A DNA stretch of 10,467 nt from Oscillospiraceae bacterium (lineage in GTDB: Bacteria; Bacillota; Clostridia; Oscillospirales; Oscillospiraceae), in NCBI GenBank assembly GCA_902783825.1, contig CACZSJ010000192.1:1-10467 (forward strand), given 5' to 3'. The translations under genes were made by a program, and so were the position numbers. Below the pieces are notes generated by a model, which saw only the letters and a list, made by a program, of their open reading frames with translations, did no database searches and was not told the DNA's origin. Positions 1 to 6,129 of the stretch are shown piece after piece; the first letter of the stretch is position 1; every line of letters starts with the position of its first letter.

Positions 1-408
1 AAAACCGAAGAAGAAACCGAAGCGCTGGGCAGCCGCCTGGGCGAAGCCTTACCCGACGGTGCCGTTGTGGCCCTGTACGGGGATCTTGGCGCGGGCAAAA
101 CCGCCTTTGTCCGGGGCATGGCCAAGGGCATGGGGCTTGGCTGTCGCGTCTCCAGCCCCACCTTTACCATTGTCAACGAATATCTGGGTCGGCGGGAGCT
201 GATCCACTTTGATATGTATCGCCTCTCCGGTGCCGAGGAGTTGTTCGATATCGGCTGGGAAGACTATCTGAACCGTGGCGCCGTATGCGCCGTGGAGTGG
301 AGCGAGAAGGTGCAGGACGCCTTCTTTGGGGATGAAATCGTGGTTCGAATCGAAAAGCTGGGTGACGCCGAAAGAAGAATCACCCTGGAAGGAGTCGCGC
401 TATGCTGA
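1..408 (+). CDS. tsaE: tRNA threonylcarbamoyladenosine biosynthesis ATPase TsaE (5' partial)
   Basis: ATPase partner of the TsaB-TsaD complex that makes the universal t6A modification at position 37 of ANN-decoding tRNAs in the cytoplasm. The reading frame is open from base 1, so the true start lies upstream. 135 residues are visible of a family length near 150, so roughly 15-20 N-terminal residues are missing. The Walker A motif GDLGAGKT is at visible residues 27-34. It is followed by the family-typical SSPTFTIVNEY, then HFDMYRL and VEWSEKV in the second half. A GTG at 67 could be mistaken for a start, but it lies inside the nucleotide-binding core. The gene overlaps tsaB by 7 bp, and its last codons carry the tsaB ribosome binding site (GGAAGGAG, around 387-394), so the two are probably translationally coupled. 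Identification is firm; only the start is unseen. Confidence 0.95.
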   Translation, partial: KTEEETEALGSRLGEALPDGAVVALYGDLGAGKTAFVRGMAKGMGLGCRVSSPTFTIVNEYLGRRELIHFDMYRLSGAEELFDIGWEDYLNRGAVCAVEWSEKVQDAFFGDEIVVRIEKLGDAERRITLEGVALC

Positions 409-1100
409 TTCTCGCCTTTGAATCTTCGGCCAAAGCCGCCTCCGTGGCTCTGTGCCGAGACGGCACCCTACTCTCTCAATACACGCAGTGCAGCGCGTTG
501 ACCCACAGCCGCACCCTCCTGCCCATGGCGGAGGATCTTCTGAAAAACGTGGAAATCCCCCTGGACGCGGTGGATCTGTTCGCCGTGGCCCACGGCCCCG
601 GATCCTTTACCGGGATTCGGATCGGAGTGTCCACTGTCAAGGGTCTGGCCTGGGCTTCTCAAAAGCCCTGTACAGGCGTCTCCACCCTGGAAGCCATGGC
701 CTGGCACGGTCTGGCCGCAGGCGGGCTGATCTGCCCGGTGATGGACGCCCGCCGCAATCAGGTATACAACGCCCTGTTTCGCATCAAAGACGGAAAGCCT
801 CTGCGTCTGTGCGAGGATCGGCCCATCGCTTTGGAAGAACTGAGCGAGCAGCTTCGAACGCTGGGTGAGCCGGCTTTCCTGGTCGGCGACGGCAGCGAGC
901 TTACCGCCCGGCATCTGAGCCAGGCAGGCCTCCCCTTCCGCATGGCGCCGGAGAACCTGCGCTGGCAGAGCGCCTGGGGTGTGGCCATGGCTTCCGCGGA
1001 CAAAGCTCCCGGCACAGCCGACACCCTGCTGCCGGTCTATCTGCGCCTGTCCCAGGCAGAGCGGGAGCGGCAGGCGCGGCTGGAGCAGACCCAGAGCTGA
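402..1100 (+). CDS. tsaB: tRNA threonylcarbamoyladenosine biosynthesis protein TsaB
   Basis: Inactive Kae1/TsaD-like paralog that scaffolds the TsaB-TsaD-TsaE complex for t6A synthesis. 232 residues, the usual size. The ASKHA-type N-terminus (MLILAFESSAKAASVAL) is present, as is HSRTLLP at residues 35-41. The family signature GPGSFTGIRIG is at 65-75, and DARRNQVYNALF follows near 115-126. The ATG at 402 sits 7 bp inside tsaE with a GGAAGGAG Shine-Dalgarno about 8 bases upstream. In many Firmicutes this gene is followed by rimI and often tsaD. Here it is followed, after 57 bp, by upp, so that part of the usual cluster is absent. The C-terminal third is more variable, as is normal for TsaB. Confidence 0.95.
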   Translation: MLILAFESSAKAASVALCRDGTLLSQYTQCSALTHSRTLLPMAEDLLKNVEIPLDAVDLFAVAHGPGSFTGIRIGVSTVKGLAWASQKPCTGVSTLEAMAWHGLAAGGLICPVMDARRNQVYNALFRIKDGKPLRLCEDRPIALEELSEQLRTLGEPAFLVGDGSELTARHLSQAGLPFRMAPENLRWQSAWGVAMASADKAPGTADTLLPVYLRLSQAERERQARLEQTQS

Positions 1101-1109
1101 GTAATCCCC

Positions 1110-1124
1110 GCCCGCTTTGCGGGC
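1110..1124 (+). other. short GC hairpin in the tsaB-upp gap
   Basis: GCCCGC (1110-1115) pairs with GCGGGC (1119-1124) around a TTT loop, giving a 6-bp stem between the tsaB stop and the upp ribosome binding site. No T-run follows (CGATATAC instead), so it is not a convincing intrinsic terminator. It may be an mRNA processing or stability element, or chance in GC-rich DNA. Confidence 0.35.
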
Positions 1125-1157
1125 CGATATACAGTACCAAAAAAGGAGACAGAGAAC

Positions 1158-1787
1158 ATGAGCAACGTATGCGTATTTGACCACCCACTGATCCAGCACA
1201 AGCTCTCCATCCTGCGCGACAAGAGCACCAGCGTGAAGGAGTTTCGGGAGCTGGTCTCGGAAATTGCCATGCTGATGTGCTACGAGGCAACCAGGGATCT
1301 GCCCCTGGAGGAAGTGGAAATCGAAACCCCCATCGCGGTAGCCAAGTGCCGCCGTATTGCCGGCAAAAAGCTGGCGGTGATTCCGATTCTGCGGGCGGGC
1401 TTGGGCATGGTGGACGGCATGGTCAGCATGATGCCCAACGTCAAGGTGGGTCACATTGGCCTGTTCCGTGACCCGGAGACCCTGGAGCCGGTGAAATACT
1501 ACTACAAAATGCCCCCTGACATTCAGGAGCGGGACGCCATCGTGGTGGACCCGATGCTGGCAACCGGTGGCTCTGCCTCTGCCGCCATCAGCTTCCTCAA
1601 GGACACCGGCGTCAAGCACATCAAGCTCATGAGCGTGATCGGCGCGCCGGAGGGCGTTGCCAAAATGCAGGAGGATCATCCGGACGTGGACATTTTTGTG
1701 GCCGCGCTGGACGATCATCTCAACGAGCACGGTTACATCGTCCCCGGCCTGGGCGACGCGGGCGACCGGATCTTCGGCACCAAATGA
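1158..1787 (+). CDS. upp: uracil phosphoribosyltransferase
   Basis: Converts uracil and PRPP to UMP and pyrophosphate in pyrimidine salvage; cytoplasmic. At 209 residues it matches the standard bacterial length almost exactly. The PRPP-binding signature VVDPMLATGGSA is at residues 129-140. ILRAGLGMVDGM at 77-88 is the second phosphate-binding region, and the C-terminal uracil-recognition segment YIVPGLGDAGDRIFGT is at 193-208. The ATG is preceded by AAAAAAGGAGACAGAGAAC, a strong Shine-Dalgarno with good spacing. It is the last gene of the plus-strand block and has its own terminator just after the stop codon. No clear sigma-A promoter was seen in the 57-bp gap upstream, so read-through from tsaB is possible. 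No odd features in the protein. Confidence 0.97.
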   Translation: MSNVCVFDHPLIQHKLSILRDKSTSVKEFRELVSEIAMLMCYEATRDLPLEEVEIETPIAVAKCRRIAGKKLAVIPILRAGLGMVDGMVSMMPNVKVGHIGLFRDPETLEPVKYYYKMPPDIQERDAIVVDPMLATGGSASAAISFLKDTGVKHIKLMSVIGAPEGVAKMQEDHPDVDIFVAALDDHLNEHGYIVPGLGDAGDRIFGTK

Positions 1788-1790
1788 AGC

Positions 1791-1824
1791 AAAAAGCTGG
1801 TACACACGATGTACCAGCTTTTTT
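1791..1824. terminator. probable bidirectional intrinsic terminator between convergent genes
   Basis: A perfect inverted repeat begins 3 bases after the upp stop: AAAAAGCTGGTACA (1791-1804), a CACGA loop, and TGTACCAGCTTTTT (1810-1823), with the T-run reaching 1824. The A-run on the left arm gives a matching U-run on the minus strand. The same hairpin can therefore terminate upp (plus) and the DUF4015-type gene ending at 1837 (minus). Confidence 0.9.
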
Positions 1825-1836
1825 ATATCTATTTTT

Positions 1837-3030
1837 CTATTCCTTTTCTTCCCCGTAGGTGGTCATATCCGTCTCGGTGTCGATCAGCACCCAGGAGCTG
1901 TTCTCGTGCGGGATGTAGTTGATGACCACCGGCACGAAGCGGTCCGTGGCCTTGCCCACGGTCACGTTCCCCTGAATATCCGCCAGATTGTAGGAATACA
2001 CATAGCGGTCCGTGCGGTAGTACACCCGATCGTAGATCTTCATGAACAGCACGGCGTTCTGTCCGTTGTTGGGATCGTTGCGAACCAGGGCGGGGGCGCT
2101 GTCCACGTAAATGGACAGGAACTGATTGCGCGTGCGATCCCGCAGCTCGTTGGCCACGTGCACGGCGAAGCCGCACACTGCGGTCACCGGGTTGGGCTCG
2201 GTGGACATCTCCCGGGAATACTGGAACAGAACCGGATCCTCTCCTTCTTCCCGGATCGCCGTGGGATGCATCACATCCGCCAGGATCACCTCGTCAAAGC
2301 CCATTTCGTACAGCTCCCGAGTCAGCTCCACCGCGTACTGCCGAACGTCCGCATTATAGGGGTCGAGCCAGGTGCCAAGATCGTCGGAATAGTCGAAGCC
2401 GGCGTCGGTACGCAGGGCAAAGCTGCTGCTGCGGGAAGTCAGCACCTGATCCACACAGCAACTGATCTGGGCAGCCAGATAGATCTCCCTCCCGCGGGCC
2501 GCAGCCGCCTGGCGCAGCTCGTTGATCATGGGCGCGATGGAATCCCCCAGATCCGAGGAGGAACCGATGCCATAGTCCCGCGCCATCTTGGAAGAGGAGG
2601 CCCACATCAGCTGCCCGGTGCGAGGCTTCATTTCCAGCACCAGGGCGTTGCCGTCGTTGAGGCGCTGCTCGTATTTCAGCAACAGATCCCGCTTCAGCTG
2701 ATCCGCGCTCACGAAGATGGCCTTCATGCCCTTGACGTACTTGCCGGCGGTAGCCTCCACCCGGGAGTAGTCCGGCGGGTCAAAAACCAGCTCCGGCGTC
2801 ACAGGCTCGAAAACCTTGACCACGTGGCCCTCGCTGTCTACAACGGTATCCTCCCGGCTCATACCGGGCAGCACCACGTCCACGCCGTCCTTGCTGATGA
2901 CCGCGTACTTCTGCATGCTATAAAACAGGACAACCGTGACCATCAGAATCCCCAGCGCAATCACAAAAGGGATGATGGCGTAATTGCGCTTTTTCCGGCT
3001 GCCCTTATAAAATTCCCGATTTTTTGCCAA
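1837..3030 (-). CDS. membrane-anchored putative glycoside hydrolase, DUF4015-like
   Basis: 397 residues. A basic N-terminus (KNREFYKGSRKKR) is followed by one hydrophobic segment at about residues 18-38, so it is probably a signal anchor with the body outside the membrane. The body resembles the DUF4015 putative glycoside hydrolase family (TIM-barrel-like). It has a strand NALVLEMK at 128-135, a segment REIYLAAQIS at 181-190, TWLDPYNADVRQYAVEL at 220-236 and GFDEVILADVMHPT at 244-257. The family is assigned from memory of these motifs; substrate and activity are unknown. The start is TTG at 3030, since no in-frame ATG or GTG lies between it and the upstream stop; AAGGGAG lies 6 bases before it. 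It lies 45 bp downstream of rpiB and is probably co-transcribed with it. The usual FDEIQFDYIRFP-type motif is altered here, which may affect catalysis. Confidence 0.75.
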   Translation of the reverse strand: MAKNREFYKGSRKKRNYAIIPFVIALGILMVTVVLFYSMQKYAVISKDGVDVVLPGMSREDTVVDSEGHVVKVFEPVTPELVFDPPDYSRVEATAGKYVKGMKAIFVSADQLKRDLLLKYEQRLNDGNALVLEMKPRTGQLMWASSSKMARDYGIGSSSDLGDSIAPMINELRQAAAARGREIYLAAQISCCVDQVLTSRSSSFALRTDAGFDYSDDLGTWLDPYNADVRQYAVELTRELYEMGFDEVILADVMHPTAIREEGEDPVLFQYSREMSTEPNPVTAVCGFAVHVANELRDRTRNQFLSIYVDSAPALVRNDPNNGQNAVLFMKIYDRVYYRTDRYVYSYNLADIQGNVTVGKATDRFVPVVINYIPHENSSWVLIDTETDMTTYGEEKE

Positions 3031-3075
3031 AACGCGCTCCCTTCCGCCTCGGCTTCTGCCGGGGCGCCCCGCTTC

Positions 3076-3504
3076 TCAGCCCTCGATTTTGGCGATGCGG
3101 CGCACATGCCGCTCGTCCTGGGAGAAGGGGGTATCCAAAAACGTATCCACGATCATCAAGGCCAAGCCCTCGCCCACCACCCGGGCACCCAGCGCCAGGA
3201 CGTTGGCGTCGTTATGCTCGCGGGTGGCCTGGGCGGAGAAACAGTCCCCGCACAGGGCGGCCCGGATGCCCGGCACCTTGTTGGCCGAGATGGAGATCCC
3301 AATGCCGGTGCCGCAGATCACGATGCCGCGCTCACAGTCGCCTCCGGCCACCGCCAACGCCACAGCCCGCCCGAAATCGGGATAGTCACAGCTGTCCTCC
3401 GTATAGGTGCCGTAGTCCCGATACGCGATCCCCCGCTCGTCCAGATGCGCCATGATCGCCTGCTTCAGCGCAAAGCCGCCGTGATCCGATCCGATTGCCA
3501 GCAT
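3076..3504 (-). CDS. rpiB: ribose-5-phosphate isomerase B
   Basis: Interconverts ribose 5-phosphate and ribulose 5-phosphate in the non-oxidative pentose phosphate pathway. 142 residues, typical of the RpiB/LacAB family. The N-terminal phosphate/substrate loop GSDHGG is at residues 5-10, the catalytic Cys64 is in CGTGIGISISANK (64-76), and REHNDANVLALGAR is at 95-108. Cys64 and the GTGIG loop favour RpiB; LacA/LacB subunits are less likely without lac genes nearby. The ATG at 3504 has an AGGAGG Shine-Dalgarno at 3513-3518 and a good sigma-A promoter upstream. It appears to head a two-gene unit with the DUF4015-like gene. rpiB and upp are near each other in many Firmicutes, but here they converge across the intervening gene. 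Confidence 0.96.
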   Translation of the reverse strand: MLAIGSDHGGFALKQAIMAHLDERGIAYRDYGTYTEDSCDYPDFGRAVALAVAGGDCERGIVICGTGIGISISANKVPGIRAALCGDCFSAQATREHNDANVLALGARVVGEGLALMIVDTFLDTPFSQDERHVRRIAKIEG

Positions 3505-3529
3505 GCTTCCGTCCTCCTGTTTTTTCCCT

Positions 3530-3558
3530 ATTTTAGCACGTTATCCCCGCCGGTTCAA
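3530..3558 (-). promoter_or_regulatory. sigma-A promoter for rpiB
   Basis: Read on the minus strand: TTGAAC (-35, 3558-3553), a 17-base spacer, then TAAAAT (-10, 3535-3530) preceded by TGC, an extended -10 element. It lies about 25 bases upstream of the rpiB start, with the AGGAGG ribosome binding site in between. Spacing is ideal and there are few mismatches to consensus. Confidence 0.8.
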
Positions 3559-3617
3559 GTGCGGCTTTCACGCGCATGTATACCATAATAATTTTATGTG
3601 AATATGTGGTCACGCAG

Positions 3618-3650
3618 AAAAGGCCGCCCGAGATCTTCGGGCGGCCTTTT
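3618..3650 (-). terminator. intrinsic terminator after the CoA-transferase gene
   Basis: A perfect 14-bp stem pairs AAAAGGCCGCCCGA (3618-3631) with TCGGGCGGCCTTTT (3637-3650) around a 5-base loop. It lies 20 bp past the stop of the CoA-transferase gene (3671) and separates the yabP-to-CoA-transferase unit from the rpiB promoter. The structure is symmetric, so it could also stop plus-strand transcription, although no plus-strand gene precedes it. Confidence 0.9.
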
Positions 3651-3670
3651 CGCCGCTTGACATGCGCAGT

Positions 3671-4978
3671 TTACAGCAGAATGCCCCGCTTTTTGGCTTG
3701 GAAGCGCAGCTCATCCCGGAAGTCCGGGTGGGCAATGGCGATCAACTGCCGGGCCCGGCTTGCCAGGCTCTGTCCCCGCAGATGGGCCAGGCCGTACTCC
3801 GTGACCACATAGTCCACGTCATTCTTGCTGGTGGTGCACACCGCGCCGGGGCTCAGCATGGACTTGATCTTGCTGATGCTGCCGCCCTTGGCCGTAGAGG
3901 GAAAGGCGATGAAGCTCTTGCCGCCTCGAGACAGACAGGCGCCACGGACATAGTCAATCTGTCCGCCGGAACCGGACACATGGGCCGCACCCACGCTCTC
4001 GGCGCAAACCTGACCCCACAAATCCACCTCCAGGGCGGAGTTGATGGAAATCATGTTGTCGTTTTTGCTGATGACCGCCGGGTCGTTCACGTAGTCCACC
4101 GGCAGCAGGGCCACGGAGGGATTGTCGTCCAGATACTCGTAAACCCGCTGGGAGCCGAAGGCAAAGGTGGCCACGCTCTGATAGCGGAAAATCCGCTTTT
4201 TGCTGTTGTTCACCGCGCCGCATTCGATCAGCTCCACCATGGAATCTGTAAACAGCTCGGTATGGATCCCCAGATCGCGCTTGTCCCGCAGAGCAAGGCC
4301 GGTGGCCTCGGGAATGGCGCCGATGCCCAGCTGGATGCAGGCTCCGTCGGGGATCTGTTGGGCGATCAGATTGCCGATGGTCATGCTCACCGAGTCCAGC
4401 TCCGGTTTGGGCAGCACGGGCAGCGGGTGGTGATTCTCCACAATGCCCTCCACCTGGCTGACGTGCAGCTGGGCGCAGCACAGGGCACGGGGCTGATGTC
4501 GGTTCACCTCCACGAAAACGTGGCGAGCCTTCTCAATCATGGCCACCGAATAGGAATTGGTGGTGGCCAGGCTGAAATAGCCGTGCTTGTCCATGGGCGC
4601 AACCTGGATGCAAAACAGGTCATACTCGTGGTAATCGCGGATCAGCCGCGGAGTGTCCCGGTAATAGCTGGGGAAAAAATCCGCCCAGCCGCCGTTGACG
4701 GCCCGGCGGGCCCCCGCCCCGGAAAACCAGGACAGGCCCGTCAGCTTGCCGAAAAGACTGTCGTCCGCGTAGTAGTCCAGAGGGATCACGTCCAGCTGGG
4801 TTTCCACCCGCACGTCACGGATCTCGTCTTCCCTGGCCCGTTGGCACAGGGCATTCAGGATGCCCTGGGGATAGGCCGCGGCGGCGTCCGTGCCGATGAG
4901 CCAGCCATCTTCCACCCGCCCGGCCAGCTCCCGGGCGGTGGAGAGCTTTTCCTGATACAGCTTGCCAAAATCGCGCAT
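3671..4978 (-). CDS. acetyl-CoA hydrolase/transferase-family CoA-transferase (butyryl-CoA:acetate or 4-hydroxybutyrate type)
   Basis: Family I-like CoA-transferase that moves CoA between short-chain acyl-CoAs and free acids such as acetate through a glutamyl-CoA intermediate. 435 residues, close to the Cat2/AbfT/But enzymes of clostridia. Motifs: GIGAIPEATGLAL at residues 218-230; GIHTELFTDSMVEL at 237-250, in which Glu241 aligns with the catalytic Glu of the HTE/HSE motif; GSGGQIDYVRGA at 336-347; and VVTEYGLAHLRG at 391-402. The N-terminal half has the expected acetyl-CoA hydrolase fold segments (SYYRDTPRLIRDY, QVAPMDKHGYFSLATTNSY). The exact acid substrate cannot be read from sequence. AAGGAGACAGAGAGAT precedes the ATG. 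Only 18 bp separate it from divIC/ftsB, so the two may be co-transcribed, and a strong terminator follows. Role in butyrate formation is an inference. Confidence 0.9.
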   Translation of the reverse strand: MRDFGKLYQEKLSTARELAGRVEDGWLIGTDAAAAYPQGILNALCQRAREDEIRDVRVETQLDVIPLDYYADDSLFGKLTGLSWFSGAGARRAVNGGWADFFPSYYRDTPRLIRDYHEYDLFCIQVAPMDKHGYFSLATTNSYSVAMIEKARHVFVEVNRHQPRALCCAQLHVSQVEGIVENHHPLPVLPKPELDSVSMTIGNLIAQQIPDGACIQLGIGAIPEATGLALRDKRDLGIHTELFTDSMVELIECGAVNNSKKRIFRYQSVATFAFGSQRVYEYLDDNPSVALLPVDYVNDPAVISKNDNMISINSALEVDLWGQVCAESVGAAHVSGSGGQIDYVRGACLSRGGKSFIAFPSTAKGGSISKIKSMLSPGAVCTTSKNDVDYVVTEYGLAHLRGQSLASRARQLIAIAHPDFRDELRFQAKKRGILL

Positions 4979-4996
4979 ATCTCTCTGTCTCCTTCT

Positions 4997-5305
4997 CTAT
5001 CCGTCGTCCCAAACGGAGGCGGAGGATTCCTCCGTCTCCTGGGGGAACAGGTACACCCGTTCTCCCGGGGCCACCATGCCCAGCCGTTCCCAGGCCAGGC
5101 GGCGCATTTCCTGCTCCTGCCCGTAGGCGGCCAAAGCCGCCTCCAAATCCCGCCGTTCCTGCTGAAGCTGGAGAATCTCCCCGCCCAGGGTTCGACAGAG
5201 GGCCTCGGCCCGAGCCAGCTCCCGGCGAACCGTCAACAGGCTTGCCAGGGCATACAGCAGCAGTGCCAGCGCCACGATCCGCAGCAGGGTCCTGCGATGC
5301 TCCAT
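4997..5305 (-). CDS. divIC: septum formation initiator, DivIC/FtsB family
   Basis: Small bitopic membrane protein of the division machinery that pairs with FtsL-type and DivIB/FtsQ-type partners at the septum. 102 residues: short basic N-terminus, one membrane segment at about 7-25, a coiled coil at about 28-66 (EILQLQQERRDLEAALAAYGQE), and the family C-terminal signature RLAWERLGMVAPGERVYLF at 69-87, followed by an acidic tail. Two starts are possible: GTG at 5311 or ATG at 5305. I prefer the ATG because GGAG and AGAGG lie 10 and 5 bases before it, whereas the GTG lies within the Shine-Dalgarno run. Its position just after yabP-yabQ is the classical Bacillus/Clostridium order yabP-yabQ-divIC and supports DivIC over other FtsB/FtsL-like proteins. 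Confidence 0.87.
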   Translation of the reverse strand: MEHRRTLLRIVALALLLYALASLLTVRRELARAEALCRTLGGEILQLQQERRDLEAALAAYGQEQEMRRLAWERLGMVAPGERVYLFPQETEESSASVWDDG

Positions 5306-5319
5306 GCGCACCTCTCTCC

Positions 5320-5334
5320 GGCGGCCGCGCCGCC
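5320..5334 (-). other. GC hairpin abutting the divIC ribosome binding site
   Basis: On the minus strand GGCGGC (5334-5329) and GCCGCC (5325-5320) can pair around a GCG loop in the 43-bp yabQ-divIC gap, immediately before the GGAGAGAGG ribosome binding region. It could influence divIC translation or mRNA processing. The stem is only 6 bp and no T-run follows. Confidence 0.35.
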
Positions 5335-5348
5335 TGCTATACTATACC

Positions 5349-5738
5349 CTATTTTCTCACCTTTTGGTAGCGTTTTTTTGCCGAATCCACCCAGGCGGCC
5401 AGAACTTTTTTCAGCGGCCCGGTCAGGCGCAGCCAAAGGCGCTCCCCCGCCGCCAGCACCCGGCGCAGCGGCGGACTGAGCCAGTGCAGATGCAGCAGAA
5501 AACCCAGCAGCATGGCCGACAGCTCCCAGAGGCCCAGACGGCCGCTGCCCGCGCTCATGGCGTAGCAAAAGGCTCCCAGCCCGGACAGCAGGCAAAACAG
5601 CAAATCCAGCAGCGCGGCGGCCAGAGCCCCGCCCCGGCAGCGCAGGGGACGCAGCAGCTCATACAGTAGCCCCACCCCCAGACCCAGGACAAAAGCCAGC
5701 AGCAGCTCCAGAAGCTGGCGGTGCAGCAGCAGCCTCAT
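5349..5738 (-). CDS. yabQ: spore cortex biosynthesis protein YabQ
   Basis: Polytopic membrane protein of the outer forespore membrane, required in Bacillus subtilis for spore cortex formation. 129 residues from the chosen ATG. Hydrophobic segments lie at about 8-28, 38-60 and 68-87, followed by a basic C-terminal tail ending AKKRYQKVRK. Family-like features are GLLYELLRPLR at 23-33 and SGRLGLWELSAMLLGFLLHL at 65-84. The frame is open 51 bases further upstream, but that would overlap yabP. The ATG at 5738 begins one base after the yabP TGA (TGAGATG), the arrangement of a translationally coupled pair, and no strong Shine-Dalgarno is seen. Assignment rests on membrane topology, size and position between yabP and divIC, since the family is weakly conserved. 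Confidence 0.87.
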   Translation of the reverse strand: MRLLLHRQLLELLLAFVLGLGVGLLYELLRPLRCRGGALAAALLDLLFCLLSGLGAFCYAMSAGSGRLGLWELSAMLLGFLLHLHWLSPPLRRVLAAGERLWLRLTGPLKKVLAAWVDSAKKRYQKVRK

Positions 5739-5739
5739 C

Positions 5740-6024
5740 TCAGCCGAAAAGCCGAGTCCACAGGGAGCCGGAAACCGCCGGCTCGTCATAGCTCAGCTCC
5801 TGAATGTGCCCCTGCAGCTCCAGCTGCCCCTGATCCAGATCGATCTTGCCCACGTGCAGCTGCTGGCCCCGGATGCACAGCTCCCCCAAACCGGTGCGCA
5901 GTAGCACCATGCTCTCGTCAAAGCCGGACACGTCCTCCACGCCGGTGATGCTCAGCTTGCTCCGGCCCTCCAGGCGCAGGCAGTGCAGGCGCTCCGGGAC
6001 AGCCGGTCTCTCCTCATAAGGCAT
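5740..6024 (-). CDS. yabP: sporulation protein YabP
   Basis: Small protein of the YabP/YqfC family, needed for spore cortex formation and expressed in the mother cell in B. subtilis. 94 residues, close to the family's ~100. Conserved features are LRLEGRSKLSITGVEDVSGFDE at about 16-37, GELCIRGQQLHVG at 47-59, GQLELQGHIQELSYDE at 66-81 and the terminal RLFG. The frame runs open to 6102, but the ATG at 6024 is preferred: it has AGGGGGGTGAG just upstream, it gives the normal family N-terminus, and the longer frame would run into the terminator hairpin at 6069-6094. A sigma-E-like promoter lies upstream. The usual neighbours on this side (hbs/hupA, yabO) are replaced by the pilus operon. Confidence 0.9.
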   Translation of the reverse strand: MPYEERPAVPERLHCLRLEGRSKLSITGVEDVSGFDESMVLLRTGLGELCIRGQQLHVGKIDLDQGQLELQGHIQELSYDEPAVSGSLWTRLFG

Positions 6025-6041
6025 GTTCTCACCCCCCTGCC

Positions 6042-6069
6042 ATTGTATGCGCCAGGCGGGGCAAATAGA
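6042..6069 (-). promoter_or_regulatory. candidate sigma-E (sporulation, mother cell) promoter for yabP
   Basis: On the minus strand CATACAAT (6049-6042) matches the sigma-E -10 consensus (CATACA-T). A fair -35-like TCTATTT (6069-6063) lies 13 bases upstream, within the sigma-E spacing range. It is 18 bases before the yabP ATG. In B. subtilis yabP and yabQ are sigma-E dependent. The -35 overlaps the tail of the upstream pilus terminator. Confidence 0.55.
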
Positions 6070-6094
6070 AAGACCCGCCGGCAGGCGGGCCTTT
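6069..6094 (-). terminator. intrinsic terminator of the pilus operon
   Basis: Minus-strand RNA pairs AAAGGCCCGCC (6094-6084) with GGCGGGUCUUU (6079-6069) around a UGCC loop, followed by CTATTT. One pair is G-U on the minus strand but would be an A-C mismatch on the plus strand, so the hairpin serves minus-strand transcription. It lies 35 bp past the stop of the small pilin gene and ahead of yabP. Confidence 0.85.
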
Positions 6095-6129
6095 CGCTTC
6101 ACACGTCCCGGATTGGGGCGCGATGCACC

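Noticed and set aside
1110..1124. Hairpin after tsaB considered as a terminator.
   Set aside because: It has only a 6-bp stem and no T-run. Listed as an undefined hairpin instead.
468..1805. A long minus-strand frame lies opposite tsaB and upp.
   Set aside because: It is antisense to two firmly identified genes, ends inside the terminator and resembles no protein family.
1657..3588. A plus-strand frame of about 640 codons lies opposite the DUF4015-like and rpiB genes.
   Set aside because: It is a shadow of GC-rich codon use on the minus strand. It runs through the terminator at 1791-1824, and the minus-strand frames have recognisable families, ribosome binding sites and a promoter.
3574..3606. 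AT-rich patch between the terminator and the rpiB promoter, considered as a divergent plus-strand promoter.
   Set aside because: No gene follows on the plus strand, and the hexamers are poor. The short plus-strand frame there resembles nothing and crosses the terminator.
5335..5348. TATAGTATAG on the minus strand before divIC, considered as a -10 element.
   Set aside because: No acceptable -35 lies 16-18 bases upstream, and the sequence is close to the yabQ end. Too weak to list as a promoter.
3662..5479. A plus-strand frame of about 600 codons lies opposite the CoA-transferase and divIC genes.
   Set aside because: Its translation is His/Gly/Gln-rich low-complexity sequence with no recognisable domain, and the minus strand holds well-conserved proteins.
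6025..6102. The yabP frame extends 26 codons further upstream.
   Set aside because: The extension would be translated from within the upstream terminator and lacks a ribosome binding site, while the ATG at 6024 has a good one and gives the family's length.
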